Below are positions 23,597 to 32,035 of a stretch of DNA of 64,000 bases, piece by piece. The position numbers and the translations under genes are program-made. Numbering within the stretch: the first letter of the stretch is position 1; each line of letters opens with the position of its first letter. This DNA is from SABI01 sp028532915 (GTDB lineage: Bacteria > Spirochaetota > Spirochaetia > Sphaerochaetales > Sphaerochaetaceae), in assembly GCA_963677225.1 (NCBI GenBank), contig OY781923.1, positions 682,001 to 746,000 of the forward strand. The letters run 5' to 3'. Below the pieces are notes generated by a model. The model saw only the letters and a list, made by a program, of their open reading frames with translations. It did no database searches and was not told where the DNA came from.

Positions 23597-25954
23597 TCAA
23601 TTCTCGACGGCCTCAAGATGGTATATCCTCGAACCGAAATCGCCGAGGACACGGGTTTCCTTGTCGTATCCTGTTCCGCTGAACTGCTGATTGAGACTTA
23701 TTCCCCTGTAGGCGATGATATCACCGGGGGTGACGTAGTATTCTATCTCGCTGTCGAGATGAACATTCTCACGTACCAGCTTCTCGATACTCCCGCCTCC
23801 TTTGATATGGATAGGACTGATCATATTGATCAGCGAACCGAAGGCCGCCACATCGATCTGATGGGGGCGGGGAGTCACCCTGTAGGTCATCGAGGTATCT
23901 ACTACTGGAATTCTCAGCGTCGTAGATGCACAGTTCGCCTGTGCGAGAATCTGGAAATGGAAGACTAAAATCTCGCTGCGGTCGAAATTTGAAAGAGCCC
24001 AGACGATCTGGTCTGAATTGCATTCTGTGCTCTCTATTCTGTAGAACTGTCCGTACTGCAGTAATGTTCTGTGCTGTTTGTAGAAGGCGATATGGTCGGA
24101 GATCTGTTTCTTTTCCCTGTTCGAAAGGGCGTTAAGGTCAAGTTCATATCCCAGAACGCCGAAACATGCGACATTGAACCGGGTGTCCAGAGATGTTGTC
24201 CTGAGTGTCTGATGATTGGGGACGCTGCTCACGTGATTCGATATCGTCGAAAGAGGATAGCCGCAGCTTGTTCCCTCCTGAATGAAGACTCTGGAGAACG
24301 CATCGGTATTGTCGCTTGTCCAAATCTGGCTCATGTAGTGGAGCATGCCCAGGTCGAACCGGTTTCCGCCGCTGGCACACGCTTCGAACAGTATGTGGGG
24401 GAATGCCCGGGTGAAACGTTCGAGAAGCTCATACAGCCCCAGCATGTAGCGATGGGTGAACTCATCCTGTCTGAATGGAACCTGATGAGAGAACAGATCG
24501 GAGAATGTCCGGTTCATATCCCATTTTACATAATCGACCTCGGCGACCTTCCAGATATCGCTGAGAGTGTCGAACAGGTACTCTCTTACATCCTCTCTGG
24601 TCAGATCGAGGAGGAACTGGTTTCTTCCGGGTGAAGGTTTGCGCGAAGGATGCTGAACCAGAAAGTCCGGATGGTTCTCATAGAGAAGACTCTTTTTACT
24701 GATCATCTCCGGTTCACACCACAGTCCGAACATCATTCCCAGCGAGTGTACCCGCCTGGACAGCGAAGTCAGTCCGTTCGGGAACTTCTTGGAATTGACC
24801 ATCCAGTCTCCGAGAGACGTGGTGTCATCTTCCCTTGATCCGAACCATCCGTCATCAAGGACGAACAGCTCCATACCCATCTTCGCAGCTTCTTTCGCGA
24901 GGGAGACGAGCATCGTCTCATTGAAATTGAAGTAGGTCGCTTCCCAGTTATTGAATGCTATCGGGCGCTGATGATACCGCCATTTCCCTCTTACTATATG
25001 GCTGTTGATGAAACGGTGGAAATTCGAAGAGATTCCGTTGGTCCCCTCGAAACTGAATGTCATAACAGCCTCGGGGGAATGGAATTTCTGAGTAGAATGG
25101 AGATGCCACCGGAATGTTGCCGGATTGAGTCCCGCAAGGATTCTCACCTTTTCCCACTGGTTTTTCTCCACGATCTCGCTGTGGTCCCCGCTGTAGATCA
25201 GGTTGAAACCGTATACTTCGCCGCAGTTCTCGCTGCAGTTGGAGTCTTCCACCATGATGAACGGATTATGTTTGGATGAGCTCACACCGCTTTTGCTGTC
25301 ATTGATGTGAATCCCTTCGGTGATATCTCTGGTATGTCTGTAACGTTCTCTTCCCCAGGCTCCGTCGAAGGTTGTCAGCTTCAGATTCCGTCTGTCGAGG
25401 TCAAGCTGAAGACTCATCAGCCGTTCGATGATTATCTTCTGGCTGCTGTTGTTCACCACAGCAGTCTTTCGGACGATGACATCCGACAGGTCGAAGGTCG
25501 TATAAAAATGCTCGAGACGGACACCGGTGGCCGCATCTTCGGTGACGACGACCAGAGTCATCGCTGAATCGCCTTTGTCAGTATAGCTTTCGGGAAGACC
25601 TGAGAACGACCGGGGTTTTCCTTTGATGATCCGGTGTTCCCTGTAGGTGAAATCGCTGATGATCTCACCGCTTTCCAGCCGGATTATGACCGACGGTTCT
25701 CTGTAATCACCTTTTCCCAAAGTCGATGTTTCCAGACAGATATTGTCGAGAGAATAAGATGGGTGTTCGATATCGTAGCTGATCGTGTTTCCCATCGGAA
25801 TCGTATGCTTGTCATAGGTAGCATGAAGGTCTTCGGTAACTCCGATCTTTCTTCCGTAATAGAGATGTTCAAGATGATTTGTTTCATCCACTCTGAAAAG
25901 ATAGGTGGTTGAAGCTGTCTGCAGTGTAAAATGGAGTCTTTTTTCACTTATCAT
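23597..25954 (-). CDS. Alpha-galactosidase, glycoside hydrolase family 36
   Basis: This is a 785-residue GH36 enzyme with no signal peptide, so it is cytoplasmic. The nucleophile motif is VKWDMNR and the acid/base Asp lies in WTSDNTDA; upstream the FVLDDGWFG active-site segment is present. It hydrolyses alpha-1,6-galactosides such as melibiose and raffinose. I chose the ATG at 25954, 6 nt after AAGGAG; the ATG at 25960 would touch that site. It is divergent from the mutarotase-like gene, suggesting a galactoside-utilisation pair. Confidence 0.92.
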   Translation of the reverse strand: MISEKRLHFTLQTASTTYLFRVDETNHLEHLYYGRKIGVTEDLHATYDKHTIPMGNTISYDIEHPSYSLDNICLETSTLGKGDYREPSVIIRLESGEIISDFTYREHRIIKGKPRSFSGLPESYTDKGDSAMTLVVVTEDAATGVRLEHFYTTFDLSDVIVRKTAVVNNSSQKIIIERLMSLQLDLDRRNLKLTTFDGAWGRERYRHTRDITEGIHINDSKSGVSSSKHNPFIMVEDSNCSENCGEVYGFNLIYSGDHSEIVEKNQWEKVRILAGLNPATFRWHLHSTQKFHSPEAVMTFSFEGTNGISSNFHRFINSHIVRGKWRYHQRPIAFNNWEATYFNFNETMLVSLAKEAAKMGMELFVLDDGWFGSREDDTTSLGDWMVNSKKFPNGLTSLSRRVHSLGMMFGLWCEPEMISKKSLLYENHPDFLVQHPSRKPSPGRNQFLLDLTREDVREYLFDTLSDIWKVAEVDYVKWDMNRTFSDLFSHQVPFRQDEFTHRYMLGLYELLERFTRAFPHILFEACASGGNRFDLGMLHYMSQIWTSDNTDAFSRVFIQEGTSCGYPLSTISNHVSSVPNHQTLRTTSLDTRFNVACFGVLGYELDLNALSNREKKQISDHIAFYKQHRTLLQYGQFYRIESTECNSDQIVWALSNFDRSEILVFHFQILAQANCASTTLRIPVVDTSMTYRVTPRPHQIDVAAFGSLINMISPIHIKGGGSIEKLVRENVHLDSEIEYYVTPGDIIAYRGISLNQQFSGTGYDKETRVLGDFGSRIYHLEAVEN

Positions 25955-25977
25955 GAGCATCTCCTTGCCGGTGAAAG

Positions 25978-26006
25978 TTGTTCATACGTAACTATCATGG
26001 TACAAT
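25978..26006 (+). promoter_or_regulatory. Promoter of the mutarotase-like gene
   Basis: TTGTTC (25978-25983), a 17-bp spacer and TACAAT (26001-26006) lie in the divergent gap between the alpha-galactosidase and 26105 genes. Confidence 0.55.
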
Positions 26007-26104
26007 AATGGTTAGATACAGTATAGCCTGCTTTATATTTTTTTTCACTAGGAACGGGATTGATGAGCACCGGCTGATTTTATATGGGAAGGGGCACAAA
26101 AGAA

Positions 26105-27343
26105 ATGGACGTAAAAAGGATTCGACTGTGGAAGGACCGCGATGCGACGATGGTTTCTAACGATCTGATCAAGGCTGTGATCGAAGACCACGGGTCTATG
26201 GTCAGAGAGCTGAGCAATACGAATAAATACGGAGGAAGGGTGAATGCCCATCCCATGTACTATTTCCTCGGTAAGGGACCTTCAGTCATGGAAGATGAGA
26301 ATCACGAATTCTACGGAGATACCGAGCTGATGTATCAGCTGGGAGGGAATTTCTTCTGCTTCCCGAACTTCGGTCCTCCCAATACGTTTGACGGAGTAGA
26401 ACTCCCGGCTCACGGGTTCACTACCGCTGGTGTATGGAACGTGGTCAAATACGGCACCGATGCCGAAACCGGAGCAACATGGTTTTTATCTTCCATGAAC
26501 GGTCCCGAAGAGTATCCGTTCACTGCGAAGAAGATCGAGATGCTTCTTCCCGGACATCCGGTTCTCTACAGCAGCACGACGATCGAGAACAGAAGCGAAA
26601 AGCCCATGGAAGTGAATGCCGCATGGCACAATACCGTAGGTTCACCATTTCTCGAATCGGGCTGCGTCATCAACATGAGTGCGAAAGAGTACTGCACCGC
26701 ACCGAAAGGTACCGAATTCGATACTACCGGTCGCCTGGCGATGGGCGTAAACTTCGACGATCTGGGTAAGACCCCTCTCCGTTCGGGCGGTACCTGTGAT
26801 CTGTCAGTGGTTCCGGGAATGATCGGTTTTACCGATTTCATCACAGGGAAAGTCCCGGATGATTCGAAACTCGGCTGGTCCAGCGTGATCAATCCGAATC
26901 AGCAGATGGTCTACTTCTCCTTCTTCTCAGGTCCTGCGGCAGTTCAGGAAGATGAGATTCCGTTCAGATTCAACAACCTGTGGATGCAGTACGGCGGAAG
27001 GCCGTTCAATCCGTGGGCCATGTACGAAGGCGGTACAGATCAGACCTTCTGTCTCGGAGTGGAGAATTCGATCGGCCATTTCGCGAATGGGTTAAGTGAA
27101 GCTGCAGCTCAGAAAGAGGTTCTCGGATCACCGTGCACCTATGTGATCCCTCCTCATTCGAAGAGAGTTCAGCGGTACGGAACAGCATTCACAAGTTATG
27201 AACAGGCGAAGATGGGCGCAGGAGTTCAGAGCGTCGAGCAGGTCGTGGAAGGAATCGTCCTTAAGAGAGGAAAATCGTGGGCCTTCATCGAAAGTGATTC
27301 CACCTTCCATTTCCTGAAGGTCATGGAAGACAAACTTCTCTAA
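26105..27343 (+). CDS. Probable galactose-mutarotase-fold protein of unknown specificity
   Basis: This protein has 412 residues from the ATG at 26105, which follows GGGAAGGGG; an in-frame ATG at 26084 lacks a ribosome site. It has the look of the aldose-1-epimerase/DUF4432-like beta-supersandwich fold. Visible signs are an early VIEDHGSMVRELSN strand pair, HG in LPAHGFTTAGVW, many aromatic residues, and a late GTDQTFCLGVENSIGHF segment. No signal peptide is seen. Its divergence from alpha-galactosidase suggests a role with a galactoside or released sugar, perhaps anomer interconversion. The exact family is not certain. Confidence 0.6.
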   Translation: MDVKRIRLWKDRDATMVSNDLIKAVIEDHGSMVRELSNTNKYGGRVNAHPMYYFLGKGPSVMEDENHEFYGDTELMYQLGGNFFCFPNFGPPNTFDGVELPAHGFTTAGVWNVVKYGTDAETGATWFLSSMNGPEEYPFTAKKIEMLLPGHPVLYSSTTIENRSEKPMEVNAAWHNTVGSPFLESGCVINMSAKEYCTAPKGTEFDTTGRLAMGVNFDDLGKTPLRSGGTCDLSVVPGMIGFTDFITGKVPDDSKLGWSSVINPNQQMVYFSFFSGPAAVQEDEIPFRFNNLWMQYGGRPFNPWAMYEGGTDQTFCLGVENSIGHFANGLSEAAAQKEVLGSPCTYVIPPHSKRVQRYGTAFTSYEQAKMGAGVQSVEQVVEGIVLKRGKSWAFIESDSTFHFLKVMEDKLL

Positions 27344-27366
27344 TAGAGTTGATTTCAGAACATATG

Positions 27367-27401
27367 AAAAAGGCAGCTACCATCGAAGTAGCTGCCTTTT
27401 T
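27367..27401. terminator. Bidirectional intrinsic terminator between the 26105 gene and tRNA-Cys
   Basis: A 14-bp perfect stem, A5-GGCAGCTAC / GTAGCTGCC-T5, with a 7-nt loop lies between the two converging units. T-runs on both strands allow it to serve the upstream protein gene and the tRNA. Confidence 0.92.
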
Positions 27402-27402
27402 A

Positions 27403-27474
27403 AGGTGCCGATCGGATTCGAACCGATGCATGGAGGTTTTGCAGACCTGTCCCTTACCACTTGGGTACGGCACC
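27403..27474 (-). tRNA. tRNA-Cys (GCA)
   Basis: On the minus strand a complete cloverleaf is present: acceptor GGTGCCG / CGGCACC, D-arm CCC...GGG, anticodon loop CTGCAAA with anticodon GCA, T-arm ATCGG-TTCGAAT-CCGAT. The discriminator is U73, the identity base for Cys. CCA is not encoded. The outermost anticodon-stem pair appears to be C-C. Confidence 0.95.
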
Positions 27475-27486
27475 ATTGCAATAGCG

Positions 27487-27515
27487 AAGATACCAGAAAA
27501 GAGGATTCAGTTCAA
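27487..27515 (-). promoter_or_regulatory. Promoter of tRNA-Cys
   Basis: On the minus strand TTGAAC (27510-27515), a 17-bp spacer and TATCTT (27487-27492) end 12 nt before the tRNA. A TG extends the -10 box (CTGGTATCTT). Confidence 0.6.
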
Positions 27516-27584
27516 CCCCATGTCAATCAGGTAATTGGAAAGATGTGTATCAACTCCACTTTTTAAGGAAGGTCGACCGGTGCG

Positions 27585-28571
27585 TTATAGATATACCTCT
27601 TTTCCTTCATCGCTCGATTCAAGCATCTTTTCTATTATCATCACATCATTGATCACCATATCCTGGGGTATCGGGGATCCTGTTTTTGCCGTATATGCGT
27701 TATAGAATTCAAGCCATTCCAGATAGAATGTGTTTTCATCCTGCACCGAAATAACCTCAACGTCCCCTTCAGGAGAGATTACCTTTATCTCATCATCTTT
27801 CACAATCAAAGAGCCCTTTGTCCCGAAGAGTTTAATACCTTCTGCCGGCGCTTCATGCTGCATGGCCATATTGTAGGAGGTGAGAATTCCCCCCGTGTGT
27901 TTCAGGATGGCAAAGCCCGTATCATGTGTTCCCAATCTAGGGTTAACCGACAGCGTTTTTGCCATGATACTTTCAACGGGACCGGCAAACTGCTGTATAG
28001 TATGCACATTGTGGACACCTCCATCCATCAGATAGCCTCCCGGATACCTATTATTACTTCTCCACAGAGTCTTGTTGTATTTGTTATCATCAAACATAAA
28101 TTTGAACACATTCATCTGAATTGAATGCAAAGTCCCTATCCTACCGCTTTCGATGATCTTCAATGCCTTCATCGTAGCTCTCTTGAAGTGAAAATTCTCA
28201 CCTGTCATATAGAGAGGATACTTCTCAGATGCCCAGGTGCGCGTCTTTTGCGCTTCTGTTGTATCTGCTCCAACCGGTTTCTCGCACAAGACAGCCACAC
28301 CCGCATCCAAACATCCTTTGCTCACCTCATAACTCAATTTGATGGGCAAAGCGATCAGAACGGCATCCAGACCCTTCTCTTTTTCGATCATTTCTTTCCA
28401 ATTGGAGTAGATGGGAAGAGATTCATCATTCAGTAGATTCCGGACGATCTTTCCCTTCTCTTCACTGTGGTTGCATAAGGCTCTTACCTTGATCTTATCC
28501 TGTAATCGCAGCAGGGCTGGTATATGAGCTTCCTGTGTGATAATTCCACATCCGATTATTCCAATATTCAT
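27585..28571 (-). CDS. Gfo/Idh/MocA-family NAD(P)-dependent oxidoreductase
   Basis: This 328-residue protein has an N-terminal Rossmann loop (IGIIGCGIITQEAHI) and the CEKPVG motif with the catalytic-site Lys near residue 97, then the C-terminal alpha/beta dehydrogenase domain. Family members oxidise or reduce sugars, inositols and related polyols. The coding sequence looks more AT-rich than its neighbours and stands between tRNA-Cys and a divergent DeoR-type regulator, which may control it. GGAGGAG precedes the ATG. The substrate cannot be deduced. Confidence 0.82.
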   Translation of the reverse strand: MNIGIIGCGIITQEAHIPALLRLQDKIKVRALCNHSEEKGKIVRNLLNDESLPIYSNWKEMIEKEKGLDAVLIALPIKLSYEVSKGCLDAGVAVLCEKPVGADTTEAQKTRTWASEKYPLYMTGENFHFKRATMKALKIIESGRIGTLHSIQMNVFKFMFDDNKYNKTLWRSNNRYPGGYLMDGGVHNVHTIQQFAGPVESIMAKTLSVNPRLGTHDTGFAILKHTGGILTSYNMAMQHEAPAEGIKLFGTKGSLIVKDDEIKVISPEGDVEVISVQDENTFYLEWLEFYNAYTAKTGSPIPQDMVINDVMIIEKMLESSDEGKEVYL

Positions 28572-28643
28572 AGTATCTCCTCCAGAATGATTCTATTTTA
28601 CCATTATCTTCATCAATAGTGAAAAATATCTTATGATCCAGAG

Positions 28644-28710
28644 AAACGGTCATTTTATATTGTAATAAAAACCGAATACATTTTTTACAAAACACAAATA
28701 AACGTTCATT
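28644..28710. repeat. Direct repeat AAACG(G/T)TCATT in the divergent control region
   Basis: Two 11-bp copies, 28644-28654 and 28700-28710, differ at one base and start 56 bp apart, between the oxidoreductase and the DeoR-type regulator genes. The second overlaps the regulator's -35 region. They are candidate regulator half-sites. Confidence 0.4.
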
Positions 28711-28720
28711 GACTTGAACG
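28703..28720. promoter_or_regulatory. Inverted repeat centred on the deoR -35 box (candidate operator)
   Basis: CGTTCA-TTGACT-TGAACG places two 6-bp arms around the -35 hexamer itself. A repressor bound there would block RNA polymerase, consistent with autoregulation by the DeoR-type protein. Confidence 0.5.
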
Positions 28721-28737
28721 AAAACAAACAATATAAT
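28709..28737 (+). promoter_or_regulatory. Sigma-70 promoter of the DeoR-type regulator operon
   Basis: TTGACT (28709-28714), a 17-bp spacer and a perfect TATAAT (28732-28737) lie 33 bp before the regulator's ATG. Confidence 0.75.
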
Positions 28738-28770
28738 ACAAAAAGGTACAAAAAAGATAGGAGATCCTGT

Positions 28771-29541
28771 ATGCCAGTGATACCTGCCGACAGGCAGCGA
28801 CAGATAATCGAGATCATCAACCGCGATACTGTCGTCAATGTAAATGAGTTGAGTGCTCTTTTCCAAGTAAGTGAGCTCACCATCCGCAGAGATCTTGATG
28901 CACTGGCGAAAAGGGGATTGGTTGAAAGAACTCACGGTGGTGCTTTACAACGCCGCGTATTACCGGTAGAACCTGCATATAGCGAAAAATCGCAAAAACA
29001 GAGAGAGCAGAAAATCTCGATAGCGAAACGGGCCGTCGAATTCATAGAAGATGGTGATACCGTCTTCATTAACAGCGGGTCTACAACTTTCGAGGTCATA
29101 CGGGCGCTGAAAGGAAAACGGATCACGATCGTGACCAACAATATCGATGCGGTGAGGGTCGTTGATGAGAGTTCACAATTCTCTCTGATTCTTCTCGGCG
29201 GAGTGTACCGGATGAGAAGTCACTCTGTCTCTGGAGGCATGAGTGAACCTGTACTCTCTCAGGTCTATGCGAACAAAGCGGTCATCGGAGTTGACGGATG
29301 CAGTATTTCCGAGGGACTGACCACCCCGATCATCGAGGAAGCTCAGACGACCAGAGAGATGATCGAGCGAACGGTCGGTCCTGTGATCGTCGTAGCTGCC
29401 GGAAACAAGATAGGTGTTGTCTCGAACTATGTGACAGTCGGCATCGATGAGATAGATGTGCTTATAACGGATGAAAGCGGCAGGAAAATGCTTTCACCGA
29501 AGGATTTCGTTCAAAGGAAGATAGAATTAGTGATAGCCTGA
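28771..29541 (+). CDS. DeoR-family transcriptional regulator
   Basis: This protein has 256 residues from the ATG at 28771, set 7 nt after AGGAG; the longer frame overlaps the promoter. The N-terminal winged helix carries the DeoR signature (VNELSALFQVSELTIRRDL then HGGA). The C-terminal domain is the sugar-phosphate isomerase-like effector domain (DGDTVFINSGSTT, VTNN, GVDG). It probably represses its own operon with the dehydrogenase and malic enzyme, and possibly the divergent oxidoreductase. The effector is likely a phosphorylated sugar, inferred from the family. Confidence 0.88.
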   Translation: MPVIPADRQRQIIEIINRDTVVNVNELSALFQVSELTIRRDLDALAKRGLVERTHGGALQRRVLPVEPAYSEKSQKQREQKISIAKRAVEFIEDGDTVFINSGSTTFEVIRALKGKRITIVTNNIDAVRVVDESSQFSLILLGGVYRMRSHSVSGGMSEPVLSQVYANKAVIGVDGCSISEGLTTPIIEEAQTTREMIERTVGPVIVVAAGNKIGVVSNYVTVGIDEIDVLITDESGRKMLSPKDFVQRKIELVIA

Positions 29542-29567
29542 TACAAAGACGGCTTCAGGAGGATGAT

Positions 29568-30698
29568 ATGGATTATGGTGATGCGTATAAAGATTGCGCC
29601 TGGATGGATTTTGACACCTTGGAGAACTTCATGGAAGACGCCCTCAAAGCTGTCGGGATCAGAGAAGAGGATGCGAAGATCATAGGGGAGGTCCTTATAG
29701 AATCGGATAAGAGAGGGATAGACTCTCACGGAATCGGCCGCTTGAAGCCGATCTATATAGACCGCATCAATAAAGGGATACTGAATCCGGTGACCGAGAT
29801 CGAGGTCCTCAAGGATGATATGACTGCGGCAGTACTCGACGGACATAACGGGATGGGACACGTCATTGCGAAAAAAGCGATGACTATGGCCATCGAGAAG
29901 GCAAAAGAATATGGAATGGGAATGGTTGCTGTAAGAAATTCGACCCACTACGGAATTGCAGGCTACTATGCGACGATGGCTACCGATGCGGATATGATCG
30001 GAATCACAGGAACGAACGCACGTCCTTCCATAGCTCCGACTTTTGGAGTGGAGAATATGATGGGGACCAATCCTCTCACCTTCGGTATTCCTACCGATGA
30101 ACCGTTTCCCTTCGTTCTCGATTGTGCCACCAGTGTCTCACAGAGGGGCAAGATCGAAGTCTACGGCAGGGCGGGAAAGGATCTGCCTCCCGGCTGGGTC
30201 ATCGGCAGAGACGGGAAGACCAGAACCGACACTCAGCAGGTTCTCAAAGATCTGACCACAGGCAATGCCGCTCTCACTCCTCTTGGCGGAATCGGCGATC
30301 AAACAGGTGGCTACAAAGGATTCGGCTATGCAATGATTGTCGAAATTCTCTCAGCAGCATTACAAGATGGATCGTTCATGAAGGAATTGAACGGTTTTGA
30401 TGAGAACCACAATCCTATCCCTTATCCGTTAGGCCATTTCTTTATCGCAATTGATCCTGAACGTTTCATGGGAATAGAGATCTTCAAGAAGATTGCAGGA
30501 AATATCTGCCGGCAGATCAGGGCAAGTGAGAAAGCTCCCGGCGAACAGAGAATCTACACCGCCGGAGAAAAAGAATGGGAAGCCTATCAGTATAGAAAAG
30601 AGCATGGATGTCCGGTTCCTCCGTCACTTCAGAAGGTGATGATCGAGCTGAATGATACCTATGAATTACACTATGACCTCGATTTTGAGAAAGAGTAA
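29568..30698 (+). CDS. Malate/L-lactate dehydrogenase family protein (Ldh2 type)
   Basis: This 376-residue protein belongs to the Ldh_2 (YlbC/ComC/MdhA) family, unrelated in fold to classical LDH and MDH. Motifs are DSHGIGR near residue 53, NSTHYGIAGYY with the catalytic His, and GTNPLTFGIPT. Members use NAD(P) to oxidise malate, L-lactate, ureidoglycolate or 2,3-diketogulonate. Position directly before malic enzyme, 10 bp apart, makes malate the likely substrate, but that is inference from context. Confidence 0.85.
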   Translation: MDYGDAYKDCAWMDFDTLENFMEDALKAVGIREEDAKIIGEVLIESDKRGIDSHGIGRLKPIYIDRINKGILNPVTEIEVLKDDMTAAVLDGHNGMGHVIAKKAMTMAIEKAKEYGMGMVAVRNSTHYGIAGYYATMATDADMIGITGTNARPSIAPTFGVENMMGTNPLTFGIPTDEPFPFVLDCATSVSQRGKIEVYGRAGKDLPPGWVIGRDGKTRTDTQQVLKDLTTGNAALTPLGGIGDQTGGYKGFGYAMIVEILSAALQDGSFMKELNGFDENHNPIPYPLGHFFIAIDPERFMGIEIFKKIAGNICRQIRASEKAPGEQRIYTAGEKEWEAYQYRKEHGCPVPPSLQKVMIELNDTYELHYDLDFEKE

Positions 30699-30708
30699 GG
30701 AGAACACA

Positions 30709-31998
30709 ATGGATGTGCTGAAAGAGAAGGCGCTTCGATATCACCAGCTGGACGGAAAACCCGGAAAGGTTTCCGTAGTACCGACTAAGCCGTGTACCAC
30801 GAGTGAAGAACTGTCACTTGCCTATACGCCGGGTGTGGCAAAACCCGTACTGGAAATAGAAAAGGATCCTGAAAATGCCTACCGCTACACATCGAAAGGT
30901 AATCTCGTTGCGGTCATCTCGAACGGAACTGCGATATTGGGGCTCGGAGACAGAGGAGCGCTCGCTTCCAAGCCGGTGATGGAAGGGAAGGGTGTCCTGT
31001 TCAAACGATTTGCCGACATCGATGTGTTTGACATTGAGCTGGACGAGAAGGACCCGAAGAAGATCATCGAGATGGTGAAAGCGATGGAGCCTACATTCGG
31101 CGGAGTCAATCTGGAGGATATCAAAGGCCCCGAATGTTTCGAGATCGAACAGGAGCTCATCAGACAGTGTAATATCCCGATATTCCACGATGATCAGCAC
31201 GGGACTGCGATCATAAGCACTGCAGGATTGATGAATGCCTGCGAGATCGTGAAAAAACGGCTTGATGAGATCCATGTGGTCGTCAACGGGGCGGGTGCTG
31301 CAGGAATCTCCTGTGCGAAGATGTTCATAGCCGCCGGGGTGAAAAAAGAGAACATAACGATGCTCGACAGTAAAGGTGTTATCTACAAAGGTAGAGAAGA
31401 AGCGATCTCGAAAGAGAAGATGGAATTTGCCAAAGAGACAGAGTTGAGGACTCTCAGCGATGCGATGGTCAATGCCGACGTCTTCATGGGACTTTCGGTT
31501 GCCGACTGTGTTACTCCCGATATGCTCCGCTCCATGGCCAAAGATCCGATCGTATTCGCGATGAGCAATCCCAACCCCGAGATCTCCTACGATCTGGCAG
31601 TTGCAACACGAAGTGATGTGATCATGGCTACCGGAAGAAGCGATTATCCTAATCAGATCAACAATGTTCTCGGATTTCCCTTTATTTTCAGAGGAGCTCT
31701 CGATGTGCGTGCTGCAACGATTACCGAAGGGATGAAGATGGCGGCAGCCAGGGCTCTTGCCGCACTGGCAAAAGAAGATGTTCCGCCGGTTGTGGCAAAG
31801 GCGTACGGCGGAAGGAACTTCTCGTTCGGAAGAGATTATATCGTTCCAAAGCCCTTCGATCCGAGAGTGATCACCTTTGAAGCTGTGGCTGTTGCTAAAG
31901 CTGCCTGTGAAGAGGGAGTTGCCGCATCTGTGATAACAGATTGGGATGCATACGAGAAACAGCTTGCCGACCGTATGGCCCCCTACTGGGTAGATTAA
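30709..31998 (+). CDS. NAD(P)-dependent malic enzyme
   Basis: This protein has 429 residues from the ATG at 30709, preceded by TAAGGAG; an ATG at 30652 lies inside the previous gene. Conserved blocks are LAYTPGVAKPV, GLGDRGALASKPVMEGK, FHDDQHGTAI (metal-binding Asp residues) and a Rossmann loop VVNGAGAAG. The short bacterial form lacks a phosphotransacetylase domain. It converts malate to pyruvate and CO2. Together with the adjoining dehydrogenase and the oadGAB pump it forms a malate, oxaloacetate and pyruvate hub. Confidence 0.92.
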   Translation: MDVLKEKALRYHQLDGKPGKVSVVPTKPCTTSEELSLAYTPGVAKPVLEIEKDPENAYRYTSKGNLVAVISNGTAILGLGDRGALASKPVMEGKGVLFKRFADIDVFDIELDEKDPKKIIEMVKAMEPTFGGVNLEDIKGPECFEIEQELIRQCNIPIFHDDQHGTAIISTAGLMNACEIVKKRLDEIHVVVNGAGAAGISCAKMFIAAGVKKENITMLDSKGVIYKGREEAISKEKMEFAKETELRTLSDAMVNADVFMGLSVADCVTPDMLRSMAKDPIVFAMSNPNPEISYDLAVATRSDVIMATGRSDYPNQINNVLGFPFIFRGALDVRAATITEGMKMAAARALAALAKEDVPPVVAKAYGGRNFSFGRDYIVPKPFDPRVITFEAVAVAKAACEEGVAASVITDWDAYEKQLADRMAPYWVD

Positions 31999-32006
31999 GA
32001 GAGAAG

Positions 32007-32033
32007 GGGGCAATGATCTTCATTGCCCCGGTT
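32007..32033 (+). terminator. Intrinsic terminator after malic enzyme
   Basis: A perfect 10-bp stem GGGGCAATGA / TCATTGCCCC with a 3-nt loop is followed by GGTTTT. It sits between converging genes and may serve both, though the minus-strand T-run is poor. Confidence 0.8.
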
Positions 32034-32035
32034 TT

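Noticed and set aside
27403..27474. Integration (att) site at tRNA-Cys
   Set aside because: No second copy of the tRNA 3' end and no integrase gene are in the flanking sequence.
30814..32013. 399-codon minus-strand ORF opposite malic enzyme
   Set aside because: The malic enzyme reading on the plus strand has every family motif, and the antisense frame runs through the terminator.
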